From Streptomyces diastatochromogenes (GTDB lineage Bacteria > Actinomycetota > Actinomycetes > Streptomycetales > Streptomycetaceae): 64,000 bases of DNA. A model generated the notes under the pieces. The model saw only the letters and a program-made list of their open reading frames with translations, had not been told where the DNA came from and searched no databases. Positions 1 to 10,064 of this stretch are shown piece by piece. Position numbers and translations under genes: made by a program. The stretch lies in NCBI RefSeq assembly GCF_002242805.1, contig NZ_MCGQ01000038.1:124001-188000 (forward strand), in the 5' to 3' direction. The first letter of the stretch is position 1. Each line of letters begins with the position of its first letter.

Positions 1-291
1 CCAGCACGATCTTCCTGCTGTGCCGGGCCCGCTCCGTGTCCGTACGGACCTCCATCCCGGGCTCCGCCCTGCGCGAGCAGGCCGGCACCAGCGTCCGCGA
101 CCCCTCCACCTCCACCACGCACACCCGGCAGGCGTTCTTCGGCCGCAGCGTGTCGCCCTCGCAGAGGGTCGGGATGTCCTTCCCCGCCGCCCGGCACGCG
201 TCCAGGACGGTCGAGCCCTCCGGGACCCGGGCCGGCTCGCCGTCGATCGTGAACTCCAGCAGACGGCGCGGGATCCCCAGCGGTGTGACGG

Positions 292-295
<4 letters not shown>
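1..295 (-). CDS. NuoG-type [2Fe-2S] ferredoxin subunit of formate dehydrogenase, partial
   Basis: This is the N-terminal 98 codons of a gene that runs off the left edge. Residues about 12-80 form a plant-type [2Fe-2S] ferredoxin fold like the N-terminus of NuoG and of formate dehydrogenase alpha chains, with cluster cysteines at C45, C56, C59 and C73. The ATG at 293-295 overlaps the stop of the upstream NuoEF fusion in an ATGA arrangement, so the two are translationally coupled. It probably relays electrons between the diaphorase and the molybdopterin subunit encoded two genes upstream. That catalytic subunit lacks its own Fe-S N-terminus, so this separate gene may supply the missing clusters. 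What lies after residue 98 cannot be seen. Confidence 0.85.
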
Positions 296-2112
<1,817 letters not shown>

Positions 2113-2116
2113 GCCC

Positions 2117-4036
2117 TCACCCCACGTACGTAACGGCCGGCAGCTTCTCGATCCGGATCGCCGACGCCTTGAACTCCGCCGTCCCCGCGATCGGGCAGTT
2201 CGCCTCGATCGTCAGCTGGTTGGTGTCCACCTCGTCGGGAAAGTGCATGGTCATGAAGGCGAGGCCGGGCCGCAGCGCGGTGTCGACCCACACCGGCGCC
2301 ACCACCGACCCGCGCCGCGAGGACACCCGCACCTCCTCGCCGACCACGACCCCGTACCGCTCGGCGTCCTCCGGGCACAGCTCGACGTACTCGCCGCGCC
2401 TGAGCGGAGAGGCGAAACCGCCGCTCTGCACACCGGTGTTGTACGAGTCCAGGCGCCGGCCGGTGGTGAGCCGGATCGGGTACTCCTCGTCCGTGAGGTC
2501 CACCGGCGGATCGTGCTGCACCAGCCCGAAGGGTGCCGCCGCTCCCCGCCTCTCGGGGTCCTTCTCCCACAACCGGCCGTGCAGATAGGTGGGTTCGAGC
2601 CGCTGGGTGCTCGGGCACGGCCACTGGATGCCCTGGTGCTCCGCCAGCCGCTCGTACGTCATCCCGTAGTGGTCCGGCGACACCGAGCGCAGCTCGTTCC
2701 AGACGGCCTGCGCGTCGGCGTACTTCCAGTCGTGGCCGAGCCGGGCCGCCAGCTCGCAGATGATGTCGATGTCCTCGCGGGCCTCGCCGGGCGGGGTGAC
2801 CGCACGCCGGACGCGCTGAACTCGCCGCTCGCTGTTGGTGGTGGTGCCGTCGGTCTCCGCCCAGCCCGCGGTGGCGGGCAGCACCACGTCCGCCAACTCG
2901 GCCGTCTTCGTCAGGAAGATGTCCTGCACCACGAGGAAGTCCAGCGCCCTGAGCCGCCGTACGGCCTGCTCGCTGTCGGCCTCCGACTGCGCCGGGTTCT
3001 CCCCGATGCAGTACACGGCCCGCAGCGAGCCCTCCTCCATCGCCTCGAACATCTCCGTCAGGTTCAGCCCGTAGTGCGGCTGGATGACGGTGTCCCAGGC
3101 CGACTCGAACTTCAGCCGGACATCCGCGTCGAGGATGTCCTGGAAGCCGGGCAGCCGGTTGGGGATCGCGCCCATGTCGCCGCCGCCCTGCACGTTGTTC
3201 TGCCCGCGCAGCGGCTGCAGTCCGGAGCCGTAGCGGCCGACATGGCCGGTGAGCAGGGACAGGTTGATCAGGGCGCGGACGTTGTCGGTGCCGTTGTGGT
3301 GCTCGGTGATGCCGAGCGTCCAGCACAGCTGGGCCCGCTCGGCGCGGGCGTAGGCGTGCGCCAACTCCCTGATGGCGCGGGCCGGTACGCCCGTCACCTT
3401 CTCCGCGAGCGACAGTGTCCACGGCTCCACCAGCCTGCGGTACTCCTCGAAGCCCGACGTCGCCCGCTCGACGAACGCCTCGTTGACCAGGCCCGCGTGG
3501 ATGATCTCCCGGCCGATCGCGTGCGCCATCGGGATGTCGGTGCCGACGTTCAGCCCGAGCCAGCTCTCGGCCCACTCGGCGGTGGACGTCCGACGCGGGT
3601 CGACCGCGTACATCCGGGCGCCGTTCCTGATTCCCTTCAGCGCGTGCTGGAAGAAGATCGGGTGGGCGAAACGGGCGTTGGAGCCCCACATCACGATGAC
3701 GTCGGTGTGCTCGATCTCCTCGTACGACGACGTGCCGCCGCCGGACCCGAAGGCGGCCGACAGGCCCGCGACGCTGGGTGCGTGGCACGTCCGGTTGCAG
3801 GAGTCGACGTTGTTGGTGCCCATCACGACCCGGGCGAACTTCTGCGCCACATAGTTCATCTCGTTGGTGGCGCGGGCACAGGAGAACATCCCGAACGCCC
3901 CCCGGTGCCGGTCGAGACCTCGCGCGGCCCGGTCCAGCGCCTCCTCCCAGCTCGCCTCCCGGAACGGCTCGTCGCGGGAGTCGCGCACCAGGGGGCGGGT
4001 GAGCCGGGTGTACGTCTTCGGTTGCCGGTTCCTCAT
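2117..4036 (-). CDS. Molybdopterin formate dehydrogenase catalytic subunit, short form
   Basis: This 639-residue bis-MGD oxidoreductase matches the formate dehydrogenase FdhF/FdsA family along its length. The metal-ligand motif has Cys at C84 followed by H85, where E. coli FdhF has selenocysteine. Further hallmarks are the segment around residues 295-310 containing RGQNNVQG and a C-terminal molydop-binding beta barrel (about 520-635). It starts where the FdhF core begins, so the usual N-terminal [4Fe-4S] domain is absent; a ferredoxin-like gene two places downstream may replace it. ATG at 4036 has GAGGAG eight bases upstream and overlaps the preceding reductase gene by four bases. In the oxalate pathway it oxidises the formate released from formyl-CoA to CO2. 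Confidence 0.9.
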   Translation of the reverse strand: MRNRQPKTYTRLTRPLVRDSRDEPFREASWEEALDRAARGLDRHRGAFGMFSCARATNEMNYVAQKFARVVMGTNNVDSCNRTCHAPSVAGLSAAFGSGGGTSSYEEIEHTDVIVMWGSNARFAHPIFFQHALKGIRNGARMYAVDPRRTSTAEWAESWLGLNVGTDIPMAHAIGREIIHAGLVNEAFVERATSGFEEYRRLVEPWTLSLAEKVTGVPARAIRELAHAYARAERAQLCWTLGITEHHNGTDNVRALINLSLLTGHVGRYGSGLQPLRGQNNVQGGGDMGAIPNRLPGFQDILDADVRLKFESAWDTVIQPHYGLNLTEMFEAMEEGSLRAVYCIGENPAQSEADSEQAVRRLRALDFLVVQDIFLTKTAELADVVLPATAGWAETDGTTTNSERRVQRVRRAVTPPGEAREDIDIICELAARLGHDWKYADAQAVWNELRSVSPDHYGMTYERLAEHQGIQWPCPSTQRLEPTYLHGRLWEKDPERRGAAAPFGLVQHDPPVDLTDEEYPIRLTTGRRLDSYNTGVQSGGFASPLRRGEYVELCPEDAERYGVVVGEEVRVSSRRGSVVAPVWVDTALRPGLAFMTMHFPDEVDTNQLTIEANCPIAGTAEFKASAIRIEKLPAVTYVG

Positions 4037-5004
4037 GCGGCGCTCCTCAGCGCGAGCAGGTCCGAGATGGCGTGCACCGTGCGCAGGGTGGGCACCGGCA
4101 CGCCGGTGATCTCCGCCAGTTCGACGACGGCCGCGAGCAGCACGTCGAGTTCCAGCGGCTTGCCGCGCTCCAGGTCCTGGAGCGTGGAGGTGCGGTGGTC
4201 GCCGACGCGTTCCGCGCCCGCGAGCCGCCGTTCGATGGAGACGCCGACCTCACAGCCCAGCGCCTCGGCGACGGCGAGGGTCTCGCGCATCATCGTCTCG
4301 ATGACCCGGCGGGTGCCGCCGTGCAGGCACATCTGCCGCATCGTGGCGCGGGCCAGGGCGCTGATCGGGTTGAAGGAGATGTTGCCGAGCAGCTTGACCC
4401 AGATGTCGCCGCGCAGGTCCTGCTCCACCGGGCACTTCAGGCCGCCGGCCCTCATCGCCTCGCTGAAGTCCAGACAGCGCGGCGAGATGCTGCGGTCGGG
4501 CTCGCCGATGGAGAACCGGGTGCCCTCCAGGTGCCGTACGACACCCGGCGACTGGAGTTCGGTCGCCGCGTAGACGACACAGCCGACGGCCCGTTCGGGC
4601 GCGAGGACGGCGCTGACGGCGCCGCCCGGGTCGACGCTCTCGACGCGGTGGCCGTCGTAGGGGCCGCCGTGCCGGTGGAAGTACCACCACGGGATGCCGT
4701 TCTGGGCGGCCACCACCGCCGTGCGCTCGTGCAGCAGCGGCTTGATCAGCGGCCCGCACGCCGCGTACGCGTTGGCCTTCAGGCCGAGGAAGACGAAGTC
4801 GGCCGGGCCTACCTCGGCCGGGTCGTCGGTGGCGTGGGCGTGCGCGGTGAAGTCGCCGCGCGGGCTGAGCACACGTACGCCGTGCTGCCTCATGGCCGCG
4901 AGATGCGGTCCACGGGCGATGAGGTGCACATCGGCGCCCGCGCGGTGGAGCGCGGCACCGACGTAGGCGCCGATCGCACCGGCGCCGAGGACTGCGACTT
5001 TCAC
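4033..5004 (-). CDS. 2-dehydropantoate 2-reductase (ApbA/PanE) family protein
   Basis: This 323-residue protein has the GAGAIG Rossmann motif at residues 7-12, and the family's catalytic Lys lies in a GDIWVKLLGN segment near residue 208. The family reduces 2-keto acids such as ketopantoate with NADPH. It is the first gene of the formate dehydrogenase operon (ATGA overlap with the catalytic subunit). The true substrate may therefore be a small 2-oxo acid related to oxalate or glyoxylate metabolism rather than ketopantoate; this is inference from context. The GTG start at 5002-5004 has GGAG eight bases upstream. A candidate GntR operator lies about 95 bp upstream. Confidence 0.85.
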   Translation of the reverse strand: MKVAVLGAGAIGAYVGAALHRAGADVHLIARGPHLAAMRQHGVRVLSPRGDFTAHAHATDDPAEVGPADFVFLGLKANAYAACGPLIKPLLHERTAVVAAQNGIPWWYFHRHGGPYDGHRVESVDPGGAVSAVLAPERAVGCVVYAATELQSPGVVRHLEGTRFSIGEPDRSISPRCLDFSEAMRAGGLKCPVEQDLRGDIWVKLLGNISFNPISALARATMRQMCLHGGTRRVIETMMRETLAVAEALGCEVGVSIERRLAGAERVGDHRTSTLQDLERGKPLELDVLLAAVVELAEITGVPVPTLRTVHAISDLLALRSAA

Positions 5005-5098
5005 GGGAGCACTCCGTTCGGTTTGAGGGATACCGCGGAGGTGGGGGGAGGAGGATCCGGAACCTGTGAGGGCCGGCAGTCAGCCCGACGGCTGAATC

Positions 5099-5126
5099 CT
5101 GTCGACGAAATATTGTCTACAGTATG
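5099..5126. promoter_or_regulatory. Candidate GntR/FCD operator, site A
   Basis: An inverted repeat (CTGTCGAC, 8-nt spacer, GTCTACAG; one mismatch) is followed at once by GTATG. It sits between the divergent formate dehydrogenase operon and the OFA transporter gene. The core C(T/A)GT(C/A)GACGAA recurs at 7810-7820 and 16729-16739. Two further GTATGCGG half-site-like direct repeats (read on the minus strand) lie at about 5173-5196. Binding by the regulator at 7901-8578 is inferred, not shown. Confidence 0.55.
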
Positions 5127-5246
5127 GAGCCATGCGCCAGCAAGGGTCGTGCGGCGACCGTTGAGCGCATTCCGCATACCGTTCACCGCATACGGTCGAC
5201 CCCGCGCCTTCTCAACTCCCGCGCCCCGCCCTACCGTTCGGGGTTC

Positions 5247-6578
5247 ATGAGCAGCCCCCCACTGGCACCCCCGGGCTGGAGCCGCTGGCTCGTCCCGCCC
5301 GCCGCCCTCTCCGTCCACCTGTCCATCGGCCAGGCCTACGCCTGGAGCGTGTTCAAGCCGCCCCTCGAGTCCGCGCTGAAGCTCGACGGCACCCAGAGCG
5401 CGCTGCCCTTCCAGCTGGCGATCGTGATGCTCGGACTGTCGGCCGCGTTCGGCGGCACGCTCGTCGAGCGCAACGGGCCGCGCTGGGCGATGACCGTGGC
5501 CCTCGTCTGCTTCTCCTCCGGCTTCCTGATCTCCGCGCTCGGCGCCCAGACGAAGCAGTTCTGGCTGATCGTCCTCGGCTACGGCTTCGTCGGCGGGATC
5601 GGCCTCGGCATCGGCTACATCTCGCCCGTCTCCACCCTGATCAAGTGGTTCCCGGAGCGGCCCGGCATGGCCACCGGCATCGCCATCATGGGCTTCGGCG
5701 GCGGCGCGCTGATCGCCTCGCCCTGGTCGGCGCAGATGCTCGAGTCCTTCGGCACCGACCACTCCGGGATCGCGCTCGCCTTCCTCGTGCACGGGCTGTC
5801 GTACGCCGTCTTCATGACGCTCGGCGTGCTCCTCGTGCGCGTGCCACGCACCGAGAGGCCCGTCGAGGGCGCGCCGGCCGCGGGCGGCGGCGTGCAGGTG
5901 TCCGCCCGCAGCGCGGTGCGCACCCCGCAGTTCTGGTGCCTGTGGGTCGTCCTGTGTATGAACGTGACGGCCGGCATCGGCATCCTGGAGAAGGCCGCGC
6001 CGATGATCACGGACTTCTTCGCGGACAGCTCCACCCCCGTGTCGGCCTCCGCGGCCGCCGGATTCGTCGCGCTCCTGTCGGCCGCCAACATGGCCGGCCG
6101 GATCGGCTGGTCGTTCACCTCCGACCTCATCGGGCGCAAGAACATCTACCGCGTCTACCTCGGCGTCGGCGCGCTGATGTACCTGCTGATCGCCCTGGTC
6201 GGGGACTCGGCGAAGCCCCTGTTCGTGCTGTGCGCGCTGGTGATCCTCTCCTTCTACGGCGGCGGCTTCGCCACGATCCCCGCCTATCTGAAGGACCTCT
6301 TCGGCACGTACCAGGTCGGTGCCATCCACGGCCGCCTGCTCACCGCCTGGTCCACGGCCGGGGTGCTCGGCCCGCTGATCGTCAACTGGATCGCCGACCG
6401 GCAGAAGGAGGCCGGGAAGCACGGCCCGGCGCTGTACGGGCTGTCCTTCGGCATCATGATCGGCCTGCTCGTCATCGGCTTCGTGGCCAACGAACTCGTC
6501 CGCCCCGTCCATGCCCGCCACCACATCCCCGCCCAGAGGGAGGCCGCCGATGACCAGCGACAGCAGCCCGCCGCCTAG
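5247..6578 (+). CDS. OFA-family MFS transporter (oxalate/formate antiporter type)
   Basis: This 443-residue protein has about 12 membrane segments and the OFA pattern: an early hydrophobic helix ending in GQAYAWSVFKPPLE and a cytoplasmic KWFPERPGMATG loop. It is likely to exchange oxalate for formate or import another small carboxylate across the membrane. The start at 5247 is chosen because the family's N-terminus begins there; the longer reading from 5124 would run through the intergenic operator. The gene overlaps a 43-codon small membrane protein by 29 bp, a pairing seen for some OFA carriers. It differs clearly from the two tandem OFA genes at 8663-11453. Confidence 0.9.
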   Translation: MSSPPLAPPGWSRWLVPPAALSVHLSIGQAYAWSVFKPPLESALKLDGTQSALPFQLAIVMLGLSAAFGGTLVERNGPRWAMTVALVCFSSGFLISALGAQTKQFWLIVLGYGFVGGIGLGIGYISPVSTLIKWFPERPGMATGIAIMGFGGGALIASPWSAQMLESFGTDHSGIALAFLVHGLSYAVFMTLGVLLVRVPRTERPVEGAPAAGGGVQVSARSAVRTPQFWCLWVVLCMNVTAGIGILEKAAPMITDFFADSSTPVSASAAAGFVALLSAANMAGRIGWSFTSDLIGRKNIYRVYLGVGALMYLLIALVGDSAKPLFVLCALVILSFYGGGFATIPAYLKDLFGTYQVGAIHGRLLTAWSTAGVLGPLIVNWIADRQKEAGKHGPALYGLSFGIMIGLLVIGFVANELVRPVHARHHIPAQREAADDQRQQPAA

Positions 6579-6681
6579 CCGCCGCGGCCTGATCGCCCTC
6601 GCCTGGCTGTGGGTCGGGGCGCCCCTCGCCTACGGGCTGTACGAGCTGGTACACAAGGCGACACAGCTGTTCACGGGATGA
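6550..6681 (+). CDS. MFS transporter small subunit-like single-pass membrane protein
   Basis: This 43-residue protein has a short polar N-terminus with SPPPSRR, one hydrophobic helix (about residues 14-34) and a short basic tail. Its ATG lies inside the end of the OFA gene in another frame (29-bp overlap), so it is probably translationally coupled. Short proteins of this form are annotated next to OFA carriers as 'MFS transporter small subunit'; the role in stability or activity is not established. The length, the single TM and the gene order all fit that family. It is easily missed because of its size. Confidence 0.8.
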   Translation: MTSDSSPPPSRRGLIALAWLWVGAPLAYGLYELVHKATQLFTG

Positions 6682-6819
6682 GTGCTCGGGCGTCCGAGCG
6701 TCTGAGGGAAGCCGACAACACGGGCGCCCGAATCCTGTGGCTTCACCTGCCGTCGTACTCGCGAGTCACTGATCAGACTGGTGGATCCCGCTACCCACGG
6801 CAACAAGGGGATCCCCGAC

Positions 6820-7767
6820 ATGCACGGCACGCGCATCGCCGCCATCGGTCACTACCAGCCCGCCAAGGTGCTCACCAACGAGGACCTGGCGGGCATGGTC
6901 GACACCAGTGACGAGTGGATCCGCAGCCGGGTGGGCATCCGGACCCGGCACATCGCGGGCCCGGACGAACCGGTCGACGAACTCGCCGCGCACGCCGCCG
7001 CCAAGGCCCTGGCCGCCGCCGGGCTCACCGCGCAGGACATCGACCTGGTGCTGGTGGCCACGTCCACGGCGATCGACCGCTCCCCGAACACCGCCGCCCG
7101 GGTGGCCGCCCGCCTCGGCATCCCGCAGCCTGCCGCGATGGACATCAATGTCGTCTGCGCCGGCTTCACCCACGCGCTGGCCACCGCCGACCACACGGTC
7201 CGGGCGGGCGCCGCGAGCCGTGCGCTGGTGATCGGCGCCGACAAGATGTCCGAGGTCACCGACTGGAGCGACCGCACCACGTGTGTCCTGGTCGGCGACG
7301 GCGCCGGGGCCGCCGTGGTCGAGGCGTGCGCACCGGGGCAGGAACCGGGGATCGGGCCGGTGCTGTGGGGGTCGGTGCCGGAGATGGGCAACGCGGTGCG
7401 CATCGAGGGCACGCCGCCCCGGTTCGCGCAGGAGGGGCAGAGCGTCTACCGCTGGGCCACCACCCAGCTGCCGCCCATCGCCCGGCGCGCCTGCGAGAAG
7501 GCCGGCATCGAACCCGCCGACCTCGCCGCGGTGGTGCTGCACCAGGCCAACCTGCGCATCATCGAGCCGCTCGCGCAGAAGATCGGCGCCGTCAACGCCG
7601 TGATCGCCCGCGACGTCACCGAATCGGGCAACACCTCGGCGGCCAGCATTCCGCTCGCGCTGTCCAAGCTGATCGAACAGGGTGCGGTCCGCAGCGGCGA
7701 CCCGGCCCTGCTGTTCGGCTTCGGCGGCAACCTGTCGTACGCCGGGCAGGTCGTACGGTGCCCGTGA
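6820..7767 (+). CDS. 3-oxoacyl-ACP synthase III (KASIII/FabH-like) family protein
   Basis: This 315-residue thiolase-fold enzyme has the complete KASIII triad: C113 in a VVCAGF context, H241 in LHQAN, and N271 in SGNTSAAS. It should condense or transfer an acyl group from an acyl-CoA. The start at 6820 has AAGGGG nine bases upstream; the frame is open from 6781, but the family begins at this Met. It is an odd neighbour for oxalate genes. It is not next to fabD, acpP or fabF, so a role in ordinary fatty-acid initiation is doubtful, and a role with short or unusual CoA esters is possible. Its product is unknown. Confidence 0.88.
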   Translation: MHGTRIAAIGHYQPAKVLTNEDLAGMVDTSDEWIRSRVGIRTRHIAGPDEPVDELAAHAAAKALAAAGLTAQDIDLVLVATSTAIDRSPNTAARVAARLGIPQPAAMDINVVCAGFTHALATADHTVRAGAASRALVIGADKMSEVTDWSDRTTCVLVGDGAGAAVVEACAPGQEPGIGPVLWGSVPEMGNAVRIEGTPPRFAQEGQSVYRWATTQLPPIARRACEKAGIEPADLAAVVLHQANLRIIEPLAQKIGAVNAVIARDVTESGNTSAASIPLALSKLIEQGAVRSGDPALLFGFGGNLSYAGQVVRCP

Positions 7768-7804
7768 CGTACTCGACTCCCGCTGCCTCTGGCTTTTGTG
7801 CACC

Positions 7805-7874
7805 GTAGACTGTAGACGAAAGACAATCCATAGTGGGCAGTCCACCGTGTACTGCATACAGGCTGCTGTCTACG
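7805..7874. promoter_or_regulatory. Candidate autoregulatory GntR operator cluster, site C
   Basis: The stretch upstream of the GntR gene holds two GTAGAC units (7805-7810 and 7812-7817), the shared CTGTAGACGAAA core at 7810-7821, a CATAG half site, a GTACTGCATAC element at 7849-7859 and CTGTCTAC at 7866-7873, which is inverted relative to GTAGACAG. The region is AT-richer than its surroundings and ends 27 bp before the start codon. It matches sites A and B of this window. Confidence 0.5.
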
Positions 7875-7900
7875 GCTGCCCGCCCAGGAGGGGGACCGCG

Positions 7901-8578
7901 ATGTTGCCGACCGGACTGCCGCAGGGAGCCGTGCCCAAGCTGGAACGGCCCGGCCCGTTGCGCGACCGTGTCTACGAGGCACTGCTGGAGCTGATCACCA
8001 CCCGCGCCCTGCAACCCGGCCAGCACCTGGTCGAGAGCGAACTCGCCGGACACCTGGGCGTGTCCCGGCAGCCGGTCCGCGAGGCGCTGCAGCGGCTCAA
8101 CACCGAGGGCTGGGTCGACCTGCGCCCCGCCCAGGGCGCGTTCGTCCACGAGCCCACCCAGGAGGAGGCCGACCAACTCCTGACCGTCCGCACCCTCCTG
8201 GAGGCGGAGGCGGCCCGGCTGGCCGCCATCACCGCCGACAAGGCGGGCATCAACGCCCTGGAGGAGCTGTGCGCCGAGGGTGAGAAGGCGGTCGCGGCCG
8301 AGGACGTGGACCGTGCGGTCGCCCTCAACGCGGCCTTCCACGCCAAGGTGATGGAGATGGCGGGCAACACGGTCCTCGCCGAACTGGCCGCCCAGGTCGA
8401 CCGCAGGGTCCGCTGGTACTACACGCCGGTGGCGCGGCAGCGCGGCCGGCAGTCGTGGATCGAGCACCGCGAGCTGATCACCGCGATCGCCTTCAACGAC
8501 GCACAGCGCGCCACCCACCTGATGCGCGAACACACGGAGCACACGCGGCGGTCGTACCACGAGCGCAACAACGCCTGA
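7901..8578 (+). CDS. GntR-family (FadR/FCD subfamily) transcriptional regulator
   Basis: This 225-residue protein has an N-terminal winged helix (about residues 20-85, recognition helix with GVSRQPVREAL) and a C-terminal all-helical FCD ligand domain. That domain has His residues at its usual metal-binding positions (NAAFHAK, WIEHRE, REHTEH). FCD regulators sense small carboxylates or acyl-CoAs and mostly repress. The start follows AGGAGGGG. It lies in the middle of the oxalate genes, and similar motifs occur in front of it and in front of both catabolic operons, so it is the probable regulator of the island, with oxalate, formate or a CoA ester as the inferred effector. Confidence 0.92.
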   Translation: MLPTGLPQGAVPKLERPGPLRDRVYEALLELITTRALQPGQHLVESELAGHLGVSRQPVREALQRLNTEGWVDLRPAQGAFVHEPTQEEADQLLTVRTLLEAEAARLAAITADKAGINALEELCAEGEKAVAAEDVDRAVALNAAFHAKVMEMAGNTVLAELAAQVDRRVRWYYTPVARQRGRQSWIEHRELITAIAFNDAQRATHLMREHTEHTRRSYHERNNA

Positions 8579-8580
8579 GT

Positions 8581-8618
8581 CCGAGAGGCCCCCGGAGACA
8601 CCTCCGGGGGCTTCTCGG
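8581..8618. terminator. Bidirectional terminator-like hairpin
   Basis: A 17-bp GC-rich stem (8581-8597 with 8602-8618, one G-U pair) with a 4-nt loop begins two bases after the GntR stop codon. It lies between that plus-strand gene and the convergent OFA gene, so it can end transcription from both sides. There is no long T run, which is common in Streptomyces. Confidence 0.85.
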
Positions 8619-8662
8619 TCTGCTCACCGTTGTCCTGGGTGGAGCGGCGGGAGGTCCTGTTG

Positions 8663-10063
8663 TCAGGACGAGGTCCGCAGGCTCACCCCCGGTACGGCCG
8701 CAGCTCCGCTGTCCCGGCCCGGTTGCCGTAGCAGCAAGGCGATGGCCGCTGCCACCATCGACACGCAACCGGCCAGTGCGTACGCCCCGTTGTAGCCCCA
8801 GGCGCCGACCACCATCGAGCCCAGGCCGCCGCCGAACAGGCCGCTGACGAGTTTGCCGCTGTACACCAGGCCGTAGTTGGTGGCGTTGTAGTTCTCGCCG
8901 AAGTAGTCCGGGGTCAGTGCGGCGAAGAGCGGGTAGAAGGCGCCGCCGCCGAAGCCGGAGAGGAAGGCGAAGAACAGGAACAGCCACTCGCTCTTGATGT
9001 CGCCCGCCCAGATCACCCCGAACTGGGCGAGACCCAGGACGACGATGACGAACACGAGGGTCGGCCTGCGGCCCCAGCGGTCGGACAGCCAGCCCACGAC
9101 ACCCCGGCCGACGCCGTTGATGACCGCCATCACGCCCATCGAGGAGGCCGCGACCAGCGGGCCGAAGCCCACGTCCTTGGCGAAGTCGACCTGGAACGAG
9201 ATACCGAAGATGGAGACTCCGGCGGTCATCACGATGGAGATCCACATCAGCGGGAGCATGCCCGTGCGGACGGCCTCCCGAGGCGTGAACTGCCGTACGG
9301 CAGGGGGGTTCTTGGCGAGGCTCGTCGCGTTCTTGGTGTCACCGGAGAACGTGAGCGGGTCGATGTCGGCCGGCCACCAGTTCTTCGGCGGGTCCTTGAA
9401 GAAGAACGCCGTGGCGAGGACCACGATCATGATGTAGCAGCCGATGAGGTCCAGGACCCGGTGGTAGTTCGCGGTGTCGAACGCGTAGTTGAAGATGAAG
9501 ATGAACGGCAGGGAGCCGTACGCGAAGCCGCCGTTGACGAAACCCGTGCGGGCGCCGCGCCGTTCGGGGAACCACTTGCCGACCATGTTGATGCACGTCG
9601 CGTACACCAGCCCGGCGCCGATCCCGCCGACCACGCCGAAGCCCAGGATCGCCAGCCACACGTTGCCGAGGTGCGAGAGGGCGAGGAAGCCCACCAGGCA
9701 CATACCGGATCCTGTGTACATCGCCCTGCGTGCGGTCAGCATTCCCTTCTCCCGCAGCCAGCCCGCCGGGAAGGCGATGCCGGCCTGGAAGAACACCCAG
9801 ACGCTCAGGATCCAGAAGGTGTTGGACTGCGTCCAGCCGTGCGCGTGGGAGAGGGTGTCCTCCGCGGAGCCGTAGGCGTACTCGAAGACGCTGATCGCCA
9901 TCATGGCGATCCACGGCAGGTACACCATCAGCTTGCGGGAGTGGCCGAGGATGTCCCGGTCGCTCTCCCCGATCCGGTACACGCGCCCGTGCCCGTCGGT
10001 CACTTCACGGTACGGCCGCGCGCCTGCGCCGGTGCTGTTCGTGGCTATCGGGTCTGCCGTCAT
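8663..10063 (-). CDS. OFA-family MFS transporter, tandem copy 2
   Basis: This 466-residue, about 12-TM protein has a cytoplasmic N-terminus of some 40 residues (PYREVTD...VYRIGESD) that is shared with its upstream neighbour. Signature segments include YATCINMVGKWFPER and FFKDPPKNWW. It is the last gene of the oxalyl-CoA operon, one base after the stop of the preceding OFA gene, with GAGGAG ten bases before ATG. The close similarity to copy 1 indicates a tandem duplication. Likely substrates are oxalate, formate or related monocarboxylates; which copy carries which is unknown. Confidence 0.9.
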   Translation of the reverse strand: MTADPIATNSTGAGARPYREVTDGHGRVYRIGESDRDILGHSRKLMVYLPWIAMMAISVFEYAYGSAEDTLSHAHGWTQSNTFWILSVWVFFQAGIAFPAGWLREKGMLTARRAMYTGSGMCLVGFLALSHLGNVWLAILGFGVVGGIGAGLVYATCINMVGKWFPERRGARTGFVNGGFAYGSLPFIFIFNYAFDTANYHRVLDLIGCYIMIVVLATAFFFKDPPKNWWPADIDPLTFSGDTKNATSLAKNPPAVRQFTPREAVRTGMLPLMWISIVMTAGVSIFGISFQVDFAKDVGFGPLVAASSMGVMAVINGVGRGVVGWLSDRWGRRPTLVFVIVVLGLAQFGVIWAGDIKSEWLFLFFAFLSGFGGGAFYPLFAALTPDYFGENYNATNYGLVYSGKLVSGLFGGGLGSMVVGAWGYNGAYALAGCVSMVAAAIALLLRQPGRDSGAAAVPGVSLRTSS

Positions 10064-10064
10064 G

